64,000 nucleotides of DNA from Mesostigma viride (GCA_009746045.1 RPFO01001237.1:1-64000), one strand, 5' to 3'; positions 18,135-28,210 are shown, counted from the first letter of the stretch. The notes: generated by a model not told the origin, from the letters alone. Program-made: numbers and translations.

Positions 18135-18869
18135 TCACTCGTCATCCGCGGGCAACACCCCCGCCTTACGAAACTCGTCCACGGAATAGGCGGTCTTGTA
18201 CCTCTTCGGCGGCCTCCTGGGAGCGACTTCGCTTATCCACCCCCGCGCCCTGTCCAAATATAGTTGGGTCTGGTAGTTCCTCTCGCGTTGATTTTCGTCC
18301 CGGATGCTCTCTACTGCGGACGTTAAGATATTTCTAGTCTCGATCGGTTCACTTATTTTCGCGCGGTCCAAATTATGTGTGTTAGCCGTGCCGTACCCCC
18401 CAAAGCTTCCAGGGTCCGGATCCCATTCTATGGCGTCACCAAGCGCGTTCCTGAAAGCAACGGTATCTCCATTGACTCTCTTTTTGATAGTCTGGCGGGA
18501 CGTGGAATCGGGGTCAGCATAACGGTAAGGCACGGGATCCCACGTCAGAGCCCCCCCGGCCCTCCGATTCTCCCACTTGTTTTTGTGTCTCTCCGTGACT
18601 TCACCGACTTCACCGTCTAGATCGTCATCTTCGCCATCTGCCCCCTCATCCGGCAGGTCCACAACTTGTTGATCCGGCAGGTCCACAATTTGTCCCCCCC
18701 CCTCCTGGTTATTCTGTTGAGCGTCGCGCCATCGCACCCGCGCGTTCACCGTGTGCTTACGAGACCGTCCAGCCTTTCCATGGCAACTACAAAATTTGCT
18801 GCCTACCACCGGCCGGTTCTTGCATCTTTGGCGCTGTCTAGTGAGAGACTTGCACTTCATGGGAGTCAA
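18135..18869 (-). CDS. Cys/His-cluster protein, copy 2 (tandem pair with 18932-19624)
   Basis: Intact 244-aa frame. The head MTPMKCKSLTRQRQRCKNR continues to FCSCH, the C-x8-C-x(n)-C-x2-H cluster. An acidic linker (VDLPDEGADGEDDDLDGEVG) follows. The conserved tail WDPDPGSFGGYGTANTHNLD, YLDRARGWISEVAPRRPPKR and YKTAYSVDEFRKAGVL is shared with the adjacent copy. At least 45 bp upstream of the ATG, including GCGTGATATTAAAAAAAAGG, are identical to the region upstream of the next copy. The duplication therefore includes the promoter. Function is unknown. Confidence 0.7.
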   Translation of the reverse strand: MTPMKCKSLTRQRQRCKNRPVVGSKFCSCHGKAGRSRKHTVNARVRWRDAQQNNQEGGGQIVDLPDQQVVDLPDEGADGEDDDLDGEVGEVTERHKNKWENRRAGGALTWDPVPYRYADPDSTSRQTIKKRVNGDTVAFRNALGDAIEWDPDPGSFGGYGTANTHNLDRAKISEPIETRNILTSAVESIRDENQRERNYQTQLYLDRARGWISEVAPRRPPKRYKTAYSVDEFRKAGVLPADDE

Positions 18870-18931
18870 TTACAGTTGCGTGATATTAAAAAAAAGGCAT
18901 CTTTAGTCAGTCCGCGTCGTCATTTTCCACT

Positions 18932-19624
18932 TTATTCATCATCATCTTCCCTCTCGTCATTGGAGGACACGGGAACGCCTAGGTCACCCCCCGACAACCC
19001 CTCCTTATGGAACTCGGCAATGGAATAGGCGGTGTTGTACCGTTGAGGCGGCCTCCTGGGAGCGACTTCACCTCTCCACCCCCTCGCCTTGTCCAGGTAC
19101 AGTTGGTACTGATAGCTACCGTCACGCGCATTTTCATTGAATACGCCAATCACTGCGTTTCCCAAGACGTCCTGGTTGTCGCTCGTTTGACCCTGTTTCC
19201 TCACCTCATTGGTTATATTGTGTCTCTGAGCCAAGCCGTAGCCGCCAAAGGCTCCAGGTGATGGGTCCCACTTTTCACCCCTTCCGTGTTTTTCTATCAT
19301 CACTTTATCATCCCCCACCACCCTGTCATAAATTTCCTTTCTTGCAGGCATGCCTGGGAGGTCGGTATCGGGGTTGAGAGGACTACGATGATTGGGCAGG
19401 AGATGATAAGGCACGGGGCTATACCCAACTTCAGCCATCTGTCTGCGCTGTGGGCGAGAGCTGTTTCTCCGGGGACGACTCGTTCGACGTGTCAGCGCAT
19501 TCATCGTGTGCGTTCGATACTGCCCGCCCTTCCTATGGCAACTACAGTATGTGCTGCCTACCACTGCCCGGTTCTTGCATCTTTGGCGCTGTCTAGTGAG
19601 AGACTTGCACTTCATGGGAGTCAA
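18932..19624 (-). CDS. Cys/His-cluster protein, copy 3 (tandem paralogue)
   Basis: Intact 230-aa frame. Head MTPMKCKSLTRQRQRCKNR and YCSCH are almost identical to copy 2. The middle has diverged (GYSPVPYHLLPNHRSPLNPD), and the tail WDPSPGAFGGYGLAQRHNIT, YLDKARGWRGEVAPRRPPQR is again conserved. Rapid divergence of the linker between strongly kept ends suggests a structural or host-interaction family under diversifying change; this is inference. An AT-rich upstream block is shared with copy 2. Confidence 0.7.
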   Translation of the reverse strand: MTPMKCKSLTRQRQRCKNRAVVGSTYCSCHRKGGQYRTHTMNALTRRTSRPRRNSSRPQRRQMAEVGYSPVPYHLLPNHRSPLNPDTDLPGMPARKEIYDRVVGDDKVMIEKHGRGEKWDPSPGAFGGYGLAQRHNITNEVRKQGQTSDNQDVLGNAVIGVFNENARDGSYQYQLYLDKARGWRGEVAPRRPPQRYNTAYSIAEFHKEGLSGGDLGVPVSSNDEREDDDE

Positions 19625-19789
19625 TTACAGTTGCGTGATATTAAAAAAAAGGCATCGTTATTACCATTGACTTGGATCGGAGTAGTATTGCATAGGAAAC
19701 ACGAGGGACCACAGCAAACATCCAATTGTGGCATGCACGCCAACCACCAACCGGCCACGCGGGCACGGTGATAAACACAAAGGCGCCTC

Positions 19790-22154
19790 TCACACGCCGC
19801 CCGCCTCCTCCTCGTCAAAGTTGAAGTCCACGCCGTAGAGCCAGATGGCCCGCTTGCGAGTGTTGGAGTTGCGCGGGTAGTTCTTCCAGGTCCTGTCCTT
19901 GACCACGCGGATGTTGAACTCCGCGAAGATGTACTTGTAGTAGTCCTCGTCCATGTTGGTCTTGCGCTTGTCCCGCGCCCCCGCCCACTCGGTGAACTTC
20001 TTCTCGAACAGGTCCCAAGGCATGTAGCACTCCTCCCCGCGCTCGACCCAGGACACGGAGTTGAGGAAGGTGATGAGCAGGCTGGAGCTCTCGGCGGCCT
20101 GCCTGCGCCACTCGGTAAATTGGGGGTCGATGTACTTGTGCACCGACCGGCTGCCGACGGCCCGCACCAGCGCCCTGTACGCGCGGTTGCCCTTCACGAT
20201 GATGGCCGCGACGTTGGCCTTCATCCGGTGGGCCAGCGTGGCGTCGGGCTCCTCGGGCTTCTTGTCGAACGGGAAGAGCACGAGGCGGCGGCTGATCTGG
20301 CTGGCGTTGTCCGAGGTCCAGAACATCTTGTTCCCGGCGGCCAGCAGGGGGGGGCGCCAGTCCTCGGTGATGGGGTCGCCGTGCTTGACGGCCATGGAGA
20401 TGCGCTCCCCGCTGACCATGGACAGCCAGTCGCTCTGGGTGAGCTTGAACCGCTCGTCGATCTCCACGGTGATGTTGGCGTACTTGTCCTTAAGCTTGGA
20501 CAGTCCGAACATGCTCTCGATGTTGTTGGACAGCACGCCCACCTCCGGCCCGTAGATGAGGTTCATGATGTTGATGAGCGTGGACTTGCCCGACCCCGCC
20601 ATGCCCTTGAGGAAGACCATGACCTCGAACATGTCCAGCTCCTTGAGGTTGTAGAGCATGCGACCGATCGCGAGTGCCCAGAAGGTCTTCTGCACGTTGC
20701 GCGAGTAGCCCTGGAACTCCAGTACGGTGGACACCGGCTCGCAGGGGATGTCGACCCACTCTCCGTCCTCGAACTCGCCCCGGAACGCGCCCTCCTCGAA
20801 GAACTCGGGGGGCACATGGGCATCCGGAAAGTACCGGCACGCCCCCACGTCGCTGGGGAGCTTGCGCGGGCCGTCGTAGGGGAAGAACTCGTCCGTGTCG
20901 GCGCGGTATATGCCGTTGCGGAAGGCGAACACGTGGCGGTCCTTGGGGCGGACGGGGAAGGCGGCCGGCGCCGACTCCATGATGTGCTCGGTGGCCTTCT
21001 TGCACGTGCTGCCATCCCTCTGGCAGATCTTCCACGGGATGGGGTACTCCGGACTGGTCATCTCGCGCACCCACTTCTTGATGGTGGTTACCTTCTTCCA
21101 GTAGTGGGTGTCGTGGCCCTCGGGCGTGAACTCGCGGACGTAGACCCCGTCGTCGCTGTCCTCCTCCCCCTTCCTGTAGCCCATGTGGTGCCAGTGTGCT
21201 GTGAGGATGACCATGAGCCTGTGCAGATCGTTGAGCTCGGCGCTCCCGTGGGAGAGCCGCACGATCAGCTTGGAGAGGAGCAGGCTCTCCCTCTCCCTCT
21301 GGGGCAGCCGGGCCTCGAGGATGCAGCAGACCGCCTCACGCATGGTGAAGACGCGCCCCACGGCATCGGTGACATCACCCACGAGTTCGGTGGGTCCCAC
21401 CTCCTCCATCTGCGCGACGAGGCCGTGCAGCCTTGACATGACCGCCAGGTTGCTCTTGTTGAGGGCCTCGTAGACGAGCGGGACGGAGTCGCAGCAGTTC
21501 ACGTACTTCCAGCAGGTGGCGTGGCGCGCGTCGTCGTCCTCGTCGCCGAAGGGGTTGAGCTCTGGCTTGTACAGCTTGAAGATGTCCTCCATGATGCACG
21601 CGGGGTGGGCCTCCACGATGCCGACCTTGAGCATGCGCGCGATTTCCATGATCCGCTCCTCCGAGAAGGTCTTGCAGTCGGTGATGAAGGTGATCATCCC
21701 CTCCGGGTCGGCCAGAAGGTTCCTGAAGGCCTTCAGGTCGTCGTATCCCGCCGGCTGCGACCCAATACTAGGAGCTCCAGCTGCTCCATCCACTCCACCA
21801 TCACCAGCAGCCTCCTCCTCCTCCTCCTCCTCCTCTGGGGTGGTGTGGGCCCTCCTCCTCCTCCTCCATATCCTCCTCCTCCTCATCATCATCTGGGAAC
21901 ACAGTGGCAGGGTTGGGCATGACAGGAGGGTGGTCCACATGCTGATCATCAATAAATCCCCTGTCTTGCGAGTTTTCCGGCGAAAAATCCTCACTCTCCT
22001 CCCCTCCCTTGTTGCCCTCCTCATCAGATGACTCCTCAGCAGCATCATCCACAAACTTTGACTTTTTGGATGCCCTGCCCTCCATGGTGGGGGAGGAGGG
22101 GCTGTCACCTGCACCCCTGGATTGGTGATGTGACAGCTTCTTCTTTCCAGCCAT
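19790..22154 (-). CDS. D5-like primase/SF3 helicase
   Basis: The C-terminal half is a clear SF3 AAA+ helicase: FLKGMAGSGKSTLINIMN (Walker A, plus strand about 20600), ITVEIDERF (Walker B), LLAAGNKMFW (sensor) and SRRLVLFPFDKKPE (Arg finger). It is followed by the usual D5 C-terminal helical and winged domain. The central part (FRNGIYRADTDEFFPYDGPR, VLEFQGYSRNVQKTFWALAI) is the D5_N region. This enzyme unwinds and primes viral DNA. ATG 22154 (MAGKKKLSHHQS) is the only good start. It needs a one-base change in an acidic (GAG)n tract near 21840 to join the helicase frame. The first 130 residues have a CpG-poor, host-like composition unlike the rest. Confidence 0.88.
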
Positions 22155-22189
22155 GGTTTTCTATGTAGTGGACACAGAAAAACCTGGCC

Positions 22190-22740
22190 CTTTTAGTCGA
22201 ACACCGGCCGAGATGCGAAAATCACATGGTAACAAGGTGCATTCTTGCCACTGGTTGGGAGGTGCCATGAGGCTTTCAGCTTGTGAGAGATGGCCAGGTG
22301 GGGGGCAAATTTCCCATAAATCCTCGTAGCTCCGGCGTGAACGCGGTCTCCTGCCGGTTGTGCGGGGGTGGCCGCGCGCAAACGGCGCAAATCCCGCCAC
22401 AGCGCCTCGTTTGTGGCCCAGATTTGCCGGCAAACTCGCGGGAAACTTTCGGTAACCGCCGGCACCGCGGCACGCGTTCCGGACTGGCGGGAAACTTGAG
22501 GGAACTCCGACGCCGCGCCCCATGCATGCACGCACCGTGCTGTCGGCCAACTTCTGGTAACTGCACGGGACTGCCCCCCGCGCCACGGAATCCTGGCAGA
22601 ATTTTAATAACTCCCCGGCAAAGGCCCGATAGCCATGGAGTCTCGGCCGACTTTTCGTAACCTGCCGCCGACACTGCATTTTTCTGATAACCGCCGCGTC
22701 TCTCCCGCGCCTGCCGCTAACGCCGGCAACATGAAAAAAA
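22190..22740. other. CpG-rich non-coding spacer with short repeats
   Basis: This spacer separates the divergent D5 and F-box genes. It repeats short phrases such as GGGAAACTTTCGGTAACCGC, CGGCCAACTTCTGGTAAC, CGGCCGACTTTTCGTAACC and TTCTGATAACCGCCGC. A similar style is seen in the host-like DNA at 49080-49215. I see no credible gene in it. Confidence 0.4.
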
Positions 22741-22998
22741 GTATGCCCCCTACTATAGATGCCATGGACAAGGCTTTTGCCACAGATTCACTCACCTCAG
22801 CTACCTTCCTATTTTCCCAGCTGCTACCCTTTGTGTTGCTCTCAGATTTTAAGGCTGACAGCACCCCAGTGAAGGCCTTGGTCATTTTCTCAGGTGCCCA
22901 CAGAGCCACATCCAAGCTTGACATAGCAGTGCTGGTGACTGGGGTGTATTTCCTTGTGCTATCCATCCTTCCTGACCTGGTAGCAGCAGCTGGCAAGG

Positions 22999-23967
22999 AT
23001 GCAGCATCCAAGCAAGGGGGGGAGGCAGCAGGAAGTGGCAGAGGCAGGGAAGAGGCTAGAAGATCTTCCACAAGAAGTGCTCAATGATGTTCTCTCCAAG
23101 ATGCCCCTGCAGGATGCTGCCATGACTATGGCACTCAACAAGGCCCTCTTCAAAGGGGTCATGTCGGAGTTTTCGGCCGCGTTTCAGTTGATCAAGTGCA
23201 TGTCTCACCCGCTCATGGGGAGGGATGAGAGCAGTTTCAGGGCCTACCAGGGTGGGTTGGTGAGGCGTTTGAAGGAAACCATCAAGAGCGTGCTCCACCT
23301 GGCTGAGAGGAAGACCCCCACCTCTTTCCTGGTCAACGACAGGAGATTCATCCGCGTGGAGAAGGCCTTTCTGGAGCTGAAGAGTGTCCTGGAGTGGATG
23401 TTTCCTTGCGGCCCGGGCGCCAACGAGGTCGCATTCACCCTCTTTGGCTCCAAGGGGAGTACCCACACCCTCACCCTCCCCACGCAGCTGGGCTGCTCCC
23501 CCCTCCCCTCGCGTGCCAGGGCGCCAACCAGCTCGCCACCATTCTGAACGCGGGGTTTCGCGCCAACAGGCGTGTGATCGCCCCTGTGGGGTACGGCTGC
23601 GTGTACATGCCCGCTCGGCTGATGGAGGATGCAAGCTCGCATCTCGGCCCTCTGGTCATCTTGTTCTCTCTCGACAGCTTGGGAAACATGTGGGGGTTCA
23701 AGTACGACTTCAAGCGATGGCGGTACACCCAGACCATCCTGGTGGCGATGAAGGATGGCACGGTGTACAAACGGCGGGTGGACGTCGGGCATGGAGAAAC
23801 AGATGGAGCGCATGGCCGCCAACCCGCGCGAGTGCCTCCACAGCTGGATGAGGAGCAACTGCTGCGTGTTCTGCCTACGCACGTTGACGTACATCTACGA
23901 CGTGTTCCACGGGTTCGGCGGCAACTGCGGCAGGCGCTACGGGCTCGACGCGGTCATGGGCGAGTGA
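22999..23967 (+). pseudogene. F-box-like protein, two frameshifts
   Basis: ATG 22999 starts MQHPSKGGRQQEVAEAGKRL. The F-box follows (LEDLPQEVLNDVLSKMPLQD, AAMTMALNKALFKG). Downstream are LKETIKSVLHLAERKTPTSF and RRFIRVEKAFLELKSVLEWM. The frame changes near 23510 (a C run) to GANQLATILNAGFRANRRVI and LVILFSLDSLGNMWGFKYDF. It changes back near 23780 to MERMAANPRECLHSWMRSNC and ends at 23967. F-box proteins recruit targets to SCF ubiquitin ligases, and giant viruses use them to steer host proteolysis. The first 160 bp are CpG-free, unlike the rest. The F-box call is by motif and is moderate. Confidence 0.6.
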
Positions 23968-24178
23968 GGTATCGAGTGACGCGGGTGTCCACCTCCAGGA
24001 GCAGATGGAGCAGCTCCCCGACGAGGAGTAGCAGTAGGAACTTGACGGCCATGTCGCGCAGGTTCACGGCCCTTCGTTTGTAGGCGCTGTACCCCGCGGC
24101 CACCGCTAGGGTGGCGAGGACGTCGAATAAGGCGATCCCAAACATACGTGCGGATCTCAACCAGGCGATTGTGTCCAT
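23954..24178 (-). CDS. 74-aa two-helix membrane protein
   Basis: ATG 24178 starts MDTIAWLRSARMFGIALFDV. Two hydrophobic helices are visible (IALFDVLATLAVAAGYSAY and AVKFLLLLLVGELLHLLLEV). It overlaps the 3' end of the F-box gene by 14 bp tail to tail. Upstream is AT-rich (TTTAATGAG…TTTATTAATTTTGG), as expected for a viral promoter. Likely a small virion or host-membrane protein; no family recognised. Confidence 0.5.
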   Translation of the reverse strand: MDTIAWLRSARMFGIALFDVLATLAVAAGYSAYKRRAVNLRDMAVKFLLLLLVGELLHLLLEVDTRVTRYLTRP

Positions 24179-24380
24179 GTCTGTTTGTCTTTAATGAGTG
24201 CATTTATTAATTTTGGAATGACAAATTGGTTTAATCAAGCACTTTGCACAAATCGGCGATCTCGTTTTCCCCTGTATCATCAACGCCATGTCTAGCGGTC
24301 TCAGCGTATCGTTACGCGGAAGTACCCTCTTATCTCGCGAGACGCAGGCACCCATCTACCATATAGGAAAGCACGCAGAA

Positions 24381-25429
24381 TTATATATCGCTACGAATGT
24401 GCAGGCTGGGCTCGTTGAACAGGCGCACGATCCACTCGTGGTTGGCGGCACACGCGGGCCAGGCTATATACAGGCTATATATTGCGTATCCCCACTTCAG
24501 GGAGCAAAATGCCAGCTTGCCGGCGTTCTCGTTTTTCATCATCTGAAAAGCACGCTCCAGCCGCCTCTTGTAGATGTCTGCCAGGCAGCGGAAGTGTTCC
24601 ACCCTCTCATCCACCCAGGCGTCAATAGGACCCATCCCGGTCCTCCTGCACGAGTAGTCCCCCCTCGCGGCACGAGTGATCTGGGGGAATCGCAACCCGG
24701 TCGGCATCATGGCTGGCATGAGCTCGTGGTGGGATCCCCGTACGCGCGGGTTGATGTAGGTCGCGTTTGTCTCCGCAAACCAGAAGCGGATGGCGTCCCC
24801 CCTCCGGTCCGCGGCTCTCTTGTACAGATGCAGGAACAGGCGCAAGTTTTGCTTATCGTAGCAAAGTCCCGGAAGAGGATCAACGTGAGGGTCAGGAATG
24901 TGACGGCGTTCTCAATCCCGAACGCGTTGCCGAAGAGCCAGTAGGCCCTCATCGTGGGGTGGTTCTTGCTGGCGGAGTCGCCATGGATGAGCATCAGCAC
25001 CGCCCGCGTCAGGTGGTCGTACCACTCCCAGGACCTCGTGTCGAATTGAGCGATCGGGAATAGCATTTCCACCGCGAGCGTGTGGTCCTTTGTCCACCCC
25101 TCGGGGGTTATGGCCGCGGGCTTCATGGCGTGCACGAAAGAGATGACCCTGTCCTCGTGCGCGCTCCCCCCGTACTCCATCACGACGTTTCTCATGGCCC
25201 TGAAGGCCTGTATGAACCGGTTCGCGTCGTGCGATGAAGCGACGACCGAACTGTACAAGGGCGCCAGGCGGGCACGGAGACTCAGGCTCTTGGCCTCCAA
25301 GTCGCCCTCCAGCCCCTTCAGTGCAGCACGGTAGTCCGCGTCCCCCTTCATGGCGAACCGCAGCCTCTCCAGGTCGCTCGCGTCCAGGTGGTCCGCGACC
25401 AGCGACCAGGGCAGCGGGTCATCGGTCAT
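24381..25429 (-). pseudogene. F-box-like-start unknown protein, one frameshift
   Basis: ATG 25429 starts MTDDPLPWSLVADHLDASDL then ERLRFAMKGD, which looks like a degenerate F-box. The body is helical (VISFVHAMKPAAITPEGWTK, SWEWYDHLTRAVLMLIHGDS). Near 24850 the frame changes to LFLHLYKRAADRRGDAIRFW, ARGDYSCRRTGMGPIDAWVD and ERAFQMMKNENAGKLAFCSL, ending at 24381. The 5' end overlaps the 3' end of the RING/TRAF gene by 11 bp, so the two probably form one late-gene string. The region 24180-24380 beyond its stop is AT-rich and shows no gene. Confidence 0.5.
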
Positions 25430-26303
25430 GATTCGGCACTAGCGTCCTCGGCGGCCCCCTGGCAAAACGGGGCGGGTTGGGTCCGAACCAGTCGTTGGAG
25501 GTGACTTCCTGGTCGTCGCGGCTCATATCCACGGGCGCGGTCTCCGTCGCCGTGTAGGTGACGGTTCGCGCGTCGTCGGCGTTACGGGAGTGACACGGGC
25601 ACGTCGCCTCGTCGTACGGCTCCCCGCGCCTGCACAAGTCCCATCGCAGCAGGTTGTTCTCGTTGCATGATCTCCAGGCTCCGTACCTCCTCCTGGCCTG
25701 CTGGATCACGGACACGCAGGGCTCGGAACTGTACTCGCACGTCCGCTCGTGCTCCTGGATCCACGCGAAGAGTCCCGTGTGGACGCAGCCGTCGCCGTTC
25801 AGCGAGAATTTGCAGGGGAAGAACTCGCAGTCCCTGCGGTGCTCGTCCAGGTTTCTGCGGAGGATCACCTTCTCGCAGCCGAACGAGCGGTTGGGGCACT
25901 CCACGCGGACGTAGGCGCACTCGCGGGCGTGGTTGCGGATCTCGGGATGCAGCCCCGTGAAGTCGCAGCCGTTCGCGGCGTTCGGACAGGTCCTGCGAAG
26001 GTTGGCGGTTATGTTGTGAAGGGTCACCATGGGCCTGGTCTGATACCTCTGCCACGGTTTGCGGCAGATGATGCACTTTCCCGAAACCGCCGACGCCACG
26101 CCCGGGCGGCTCCTCTGCTTCTCGATCAGCAGTTTCATGCAGGGCTCACGGCAAATCAGCGACTCGCATTTACGCCCCTCCACCCTCGTCTGGCACTCGA
26201 TCACAACCGGGTCGTACACCGCGTTCATGCAGATGACACACGCCAGGTCCGCCACGTCCACCAACACGGTTCTTTCCACTGTGCCCGAGTCCATCGCGTC
26301 CAT
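25419..26303 (-). CDS. RING plus TRAF-type zinc-finger protein (E3-ligase-like)
   Basis: Intact 294-aa frame. ATG 26303 or the internal MDSG start at about 26294 is possible. The N-terminal Cys-rich domain (LACVICMNAVYDPVVIECQT, CESLICREPCMKLL, GKCIICRKPW) is an irregular RING/U-box-like cluster. Two TRAF-type fingers follow (RRTCPNAANGCDFTGLHPEI, HARECAYVRVECPNRSFGCE, EHRRDCEFFPCKF, EHERTCEYSSEPC). RING-TRAF proteins act as ubiquitin ligases. With the F-box and OTU genes, this suggests viral control of host ubiquitin. Confidence 0.75.
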   Translation of the reverse strand: MDAMDSGTVERTVLVDVADLACVICMNAVYDPVVIECQTRVEGRKCESLICREPCMKLLIEKQRSRPGVASAVSGKCIICRKPWQRYQTRPMVTLHNITANLRRTCPNAANGCDFTGLHPEIRNHARECAYVRVECPNRSFGCEKVILRRNLDEHRRDCEFFPCKFSLNGDGCVHTGLFAWIQEHERTCEYSSEPCVSVIQQARRRYGAWRSCNENNLLRWDLCRRGEPYDEATCPCHSRNADDARTVTYTATETAPVDMSRDDQEVTSNDWFGPNPPRFARGPPRTLVPNHDR

Positions 26304-26484
26304 GCCCGGTTATTGCACGGGGCGAGGGTGGAACACCGAGGCCTTCTGGCACCCCTTCCACAACGATATAGCCGTCCTCCCCTGGTCGGGCGAGTGGATC
26401 AACGCGTACGGCAGCTACATGGACATCCCCAGGGAGGCAAGTGGCATCGACTACTTTGTTCAAGACATGCGCAAGGAGTGGTAA
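26302..26484 (+). CDS. Small 60-aa protein, divergent from the RING gene
   Basis: ATG 26302 overlaps the minus-strand ATG of the RING gene (CATG). The peptide is MPGYCTGRGWNTEAFWHPFH, then NDIAVLPWSGEWINAYGSYM and DIPREASGIDYFVQDMRKEW. It is rich in aromatic residues, and the frame is open only to this length. No family recognised; the aromatic-rich, non-random composition argues that it is real. Confidence 0.4.
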   Translation: MPGYCTGRGWNTEAFWHPFHNDIAVLPWSGEWINAYGSYMDIPREASGIDYFVQDMRKEW

Positions 26485-26886
26485 GCGCTCAGTCCTCCCC
26501 TTCCTGTGGGTCGTGGGGGTCGTGTGGGTCGTGGGGCCGTGGGCGGGTCGTGTGGGGCAAAAGGGTCCTTACACTTAGTGGGGTAAAAGAAACAAAAAAA
26601 AAAACAAAAGGTGTGGGGGTTCGAACCCGCGTTTCTGTCATCTTCCCAGCTAAGGGTAGCCACTCCGCGCCGGTCCGTCCCCGTTAGCCGCGCGCCTCGG
26701 TTCCGCGTTTCTGTCATCTTCCCAGTCAAGGGTAGCGACTCCGCGCGCTCCCTCTGCCCGCGGTCGATGCAAATGTTTTGTTTTTTCCCCTTATAAGGGC
26801 GATTTATACCCACGGAGTGATGGGGGGCCCATAGAGGGGCAACAACCCTGCTTGACCGCCGCGGAAGCTAGCATTAGGCGGAGCGG
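26485..26886. repeat. Intergenic DNA with a duplicated ~50-bp unit
   Basis: A block at about 26631-26680 (CGCGTTTCTGTCATCTTCCC then AGGGTAGCCACTCCGCGC) is repeated at about 26703-26752 with a few differences. Other content is GT-rich direct repeats (GTCGTGGGGGTCGTG) and A or T runs. A GGGTTCGAACCC phrase at 26617-26628 looks like a tRNA T arm, but no cloverleaf can be built around it. No gene seen. Confidence 0.5.
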
Positions 26887-27367
26887 TCAGTCCTCCCCTT
26901 CCTCCTCCTCCTCTTCTTCCTCCTCGTCCATGGCCGCCGCCTCTTCCTCCATCTCCTGCGCGTGCTGCTCCTTCTTGGATTTGCGGCTCTGCCTCTTCTT
27001 CACCCTACGGAGCACCACGTCCTCCAGGTAGACGGGCTCGAACAGCACCTTGAGACACCCCTGCACCTTGTCACGGTCCCCCTCGAAGAAGCGCAGGAGC
27101 CGGTCGTGGTAGTCCTCCACCTTGAGCGCCCTCTTCTTCTTGTGGTTCTTCACGACCAGTCGGTCGGCGGTGCCGCCCGGAGATGTTGCATGCGTCCACC
27201 CCCGCGCCCACCATGCCCGTCAGTATGTCTTGCTGCAGGGCCTTCTTGCGCTTCCTCAGGGGCAGCATCTCCTTGGAGGCGGCCTTGATGGCGTTGTCGA
27301 TCTCGATGTACTCGCTGGTCATGCTCCTCATGTCCGCCCTCCACTGTTCCGCGTCGTGGCCGTTCAT
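26887..27367 (-). pseudogene. NCLDV conserved helical protein (DUF5760-like), one frameshift
   Basis: ATG 27367 starts MNGHDAEQWRADMRSMTSEY. It continues IEIDNAIKAASKEMLPLRKR and KKALQQDILTGMVGAGVDAC, a layout typical of a giant-virus family that I recall as DUF5760. Near 27170 the frame changes to KNHKKKRALKVEDYHDRLLR, FFEGDRDKVQGCLKVLFEPV and a Lys/Arg then poly-Glu tail ending at 26887. Such proteins are of unknown function. The 785-bp element begins 48 bp upstream and probably replaced its promoter. Confidence 0.5.
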
Positions 27368-27414
27368 TTGCAGGGGACCGTCGTTGCAATATGAGACACA
27401 AAATGTTCCTCCCG

Positions 27415-28199
27415 CATTACAATTCGTTCAAGTGGCCCGCCGGAGCGGCTGTACAATTTTTCCCAGTGAGCGCGCTGCCAAGTGTACTTGTGGGCAAATT
27501 TTTAGGTGCCCCGTCACTTCGAGGTACTAAAAATTAGGCTACGGTACGAATTCAGCGAATTTCAGCGAATTTTCAGTCGAACCAAAGGAAGTGACGCCAA
27601 CTACCAAAAAGTTTCCGTTACGAATTTTCAGCCCAACACTCGCGCAAAATGAAGTGACGGCAACTACCAAAAAGTTTCCGTTACGAATTTTCACTCCCAC
27701 ACGTTTGCACAAAAGGAAGTGACGGCAACTACCAAAAAGTTTCCGTTACGAATTTTCAGTCCCACACTTCGCGCAAATTTTAGTAGGGCTGCACGCAAGC
27801 TACCTTTCAAAATTTTGCGCTAGTATGGAACGCATTTCATTCGTCTGGAGGAACGCTGCCCGCCAACTACCCCCGTTCAGAAAGTTCCGCCGAAATTTAC
27901 CCGAGATTTGGAAATCTGAACGTCCGCGCAAATTTTAGTAGGGCTGCACGCAAGCTACCTTTCAAAATTTTGCGCAAGTATGGAACGCAATTCATTCGTC
28001 CGGAGGAATGCTGCTCGTCAACTGCCCCCGTTCAGAAAGTTGCGCCGAACTTTACTTGAGATTTGAAAATCTGAACGTGCGGTTGGAGTTTCGCGGGGAA
28101 ACCCAAGTTCCCAAGTAATTCACCAATGACGCGCTTCGAACACTTGTCCGCTAAAACCTAAGCAGCCGCTCCGGCTGGCCACTTAAACGAAACTTGATG
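27415..28199. mobile_element. 785-bp element with imperfect 37-bp TIRs and internal tandem repeats
   Basis: The ends 27415-27451 and 28163-28199 are inverted repeats with about six mismatches and share AGTGGCC(C/A)GCCGGAGCGGCTG. Inside are three about-65-bp tandem units (about 27587-27780, each with CAACTACCAAAAAGTTTCCG) and two about-135-bp units (about 27772-28080, each with AGTAGGGCTGCACGCAAGC). There is no coding capacity, so it is a non-autonomous element. It may alternatively be a viral repeat region. An exact 220-bp copy of its left end sits inverted in the resolvase gene at 3143-3362. No clear target-site duplication is visible. Confidence 0.65.
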
Positions 28200-28210
28200 G
28201 GGAACGCACT

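Noticed and set aside
20120-21436. 438-aa plus-strand open frame
   Set aside because: It is antisense to the D5 helicase; GC-rich codon bias opens the opposite strand. No domain seen.
22635-23087. 150-aa plus-strand and 155-aa minus-strand ORFs over the same CpG-free segment
   Set aside because: Neither has clear family features; either could be a host-type exon, so I reported the composition rather than a gene.
26607-26680. Possible tRNA around GGGTTCGAACCC
   Set aside because: No matching acceptor or anticodon stem can be built; part of a duplicated 50-bp unit instead.
3143-28199. Inverted repeats as the two termini of a linear viral genome
   Set aside because: Viral genes continue on both outer sides and one copy sits inside a gene, so these are internal insertions.
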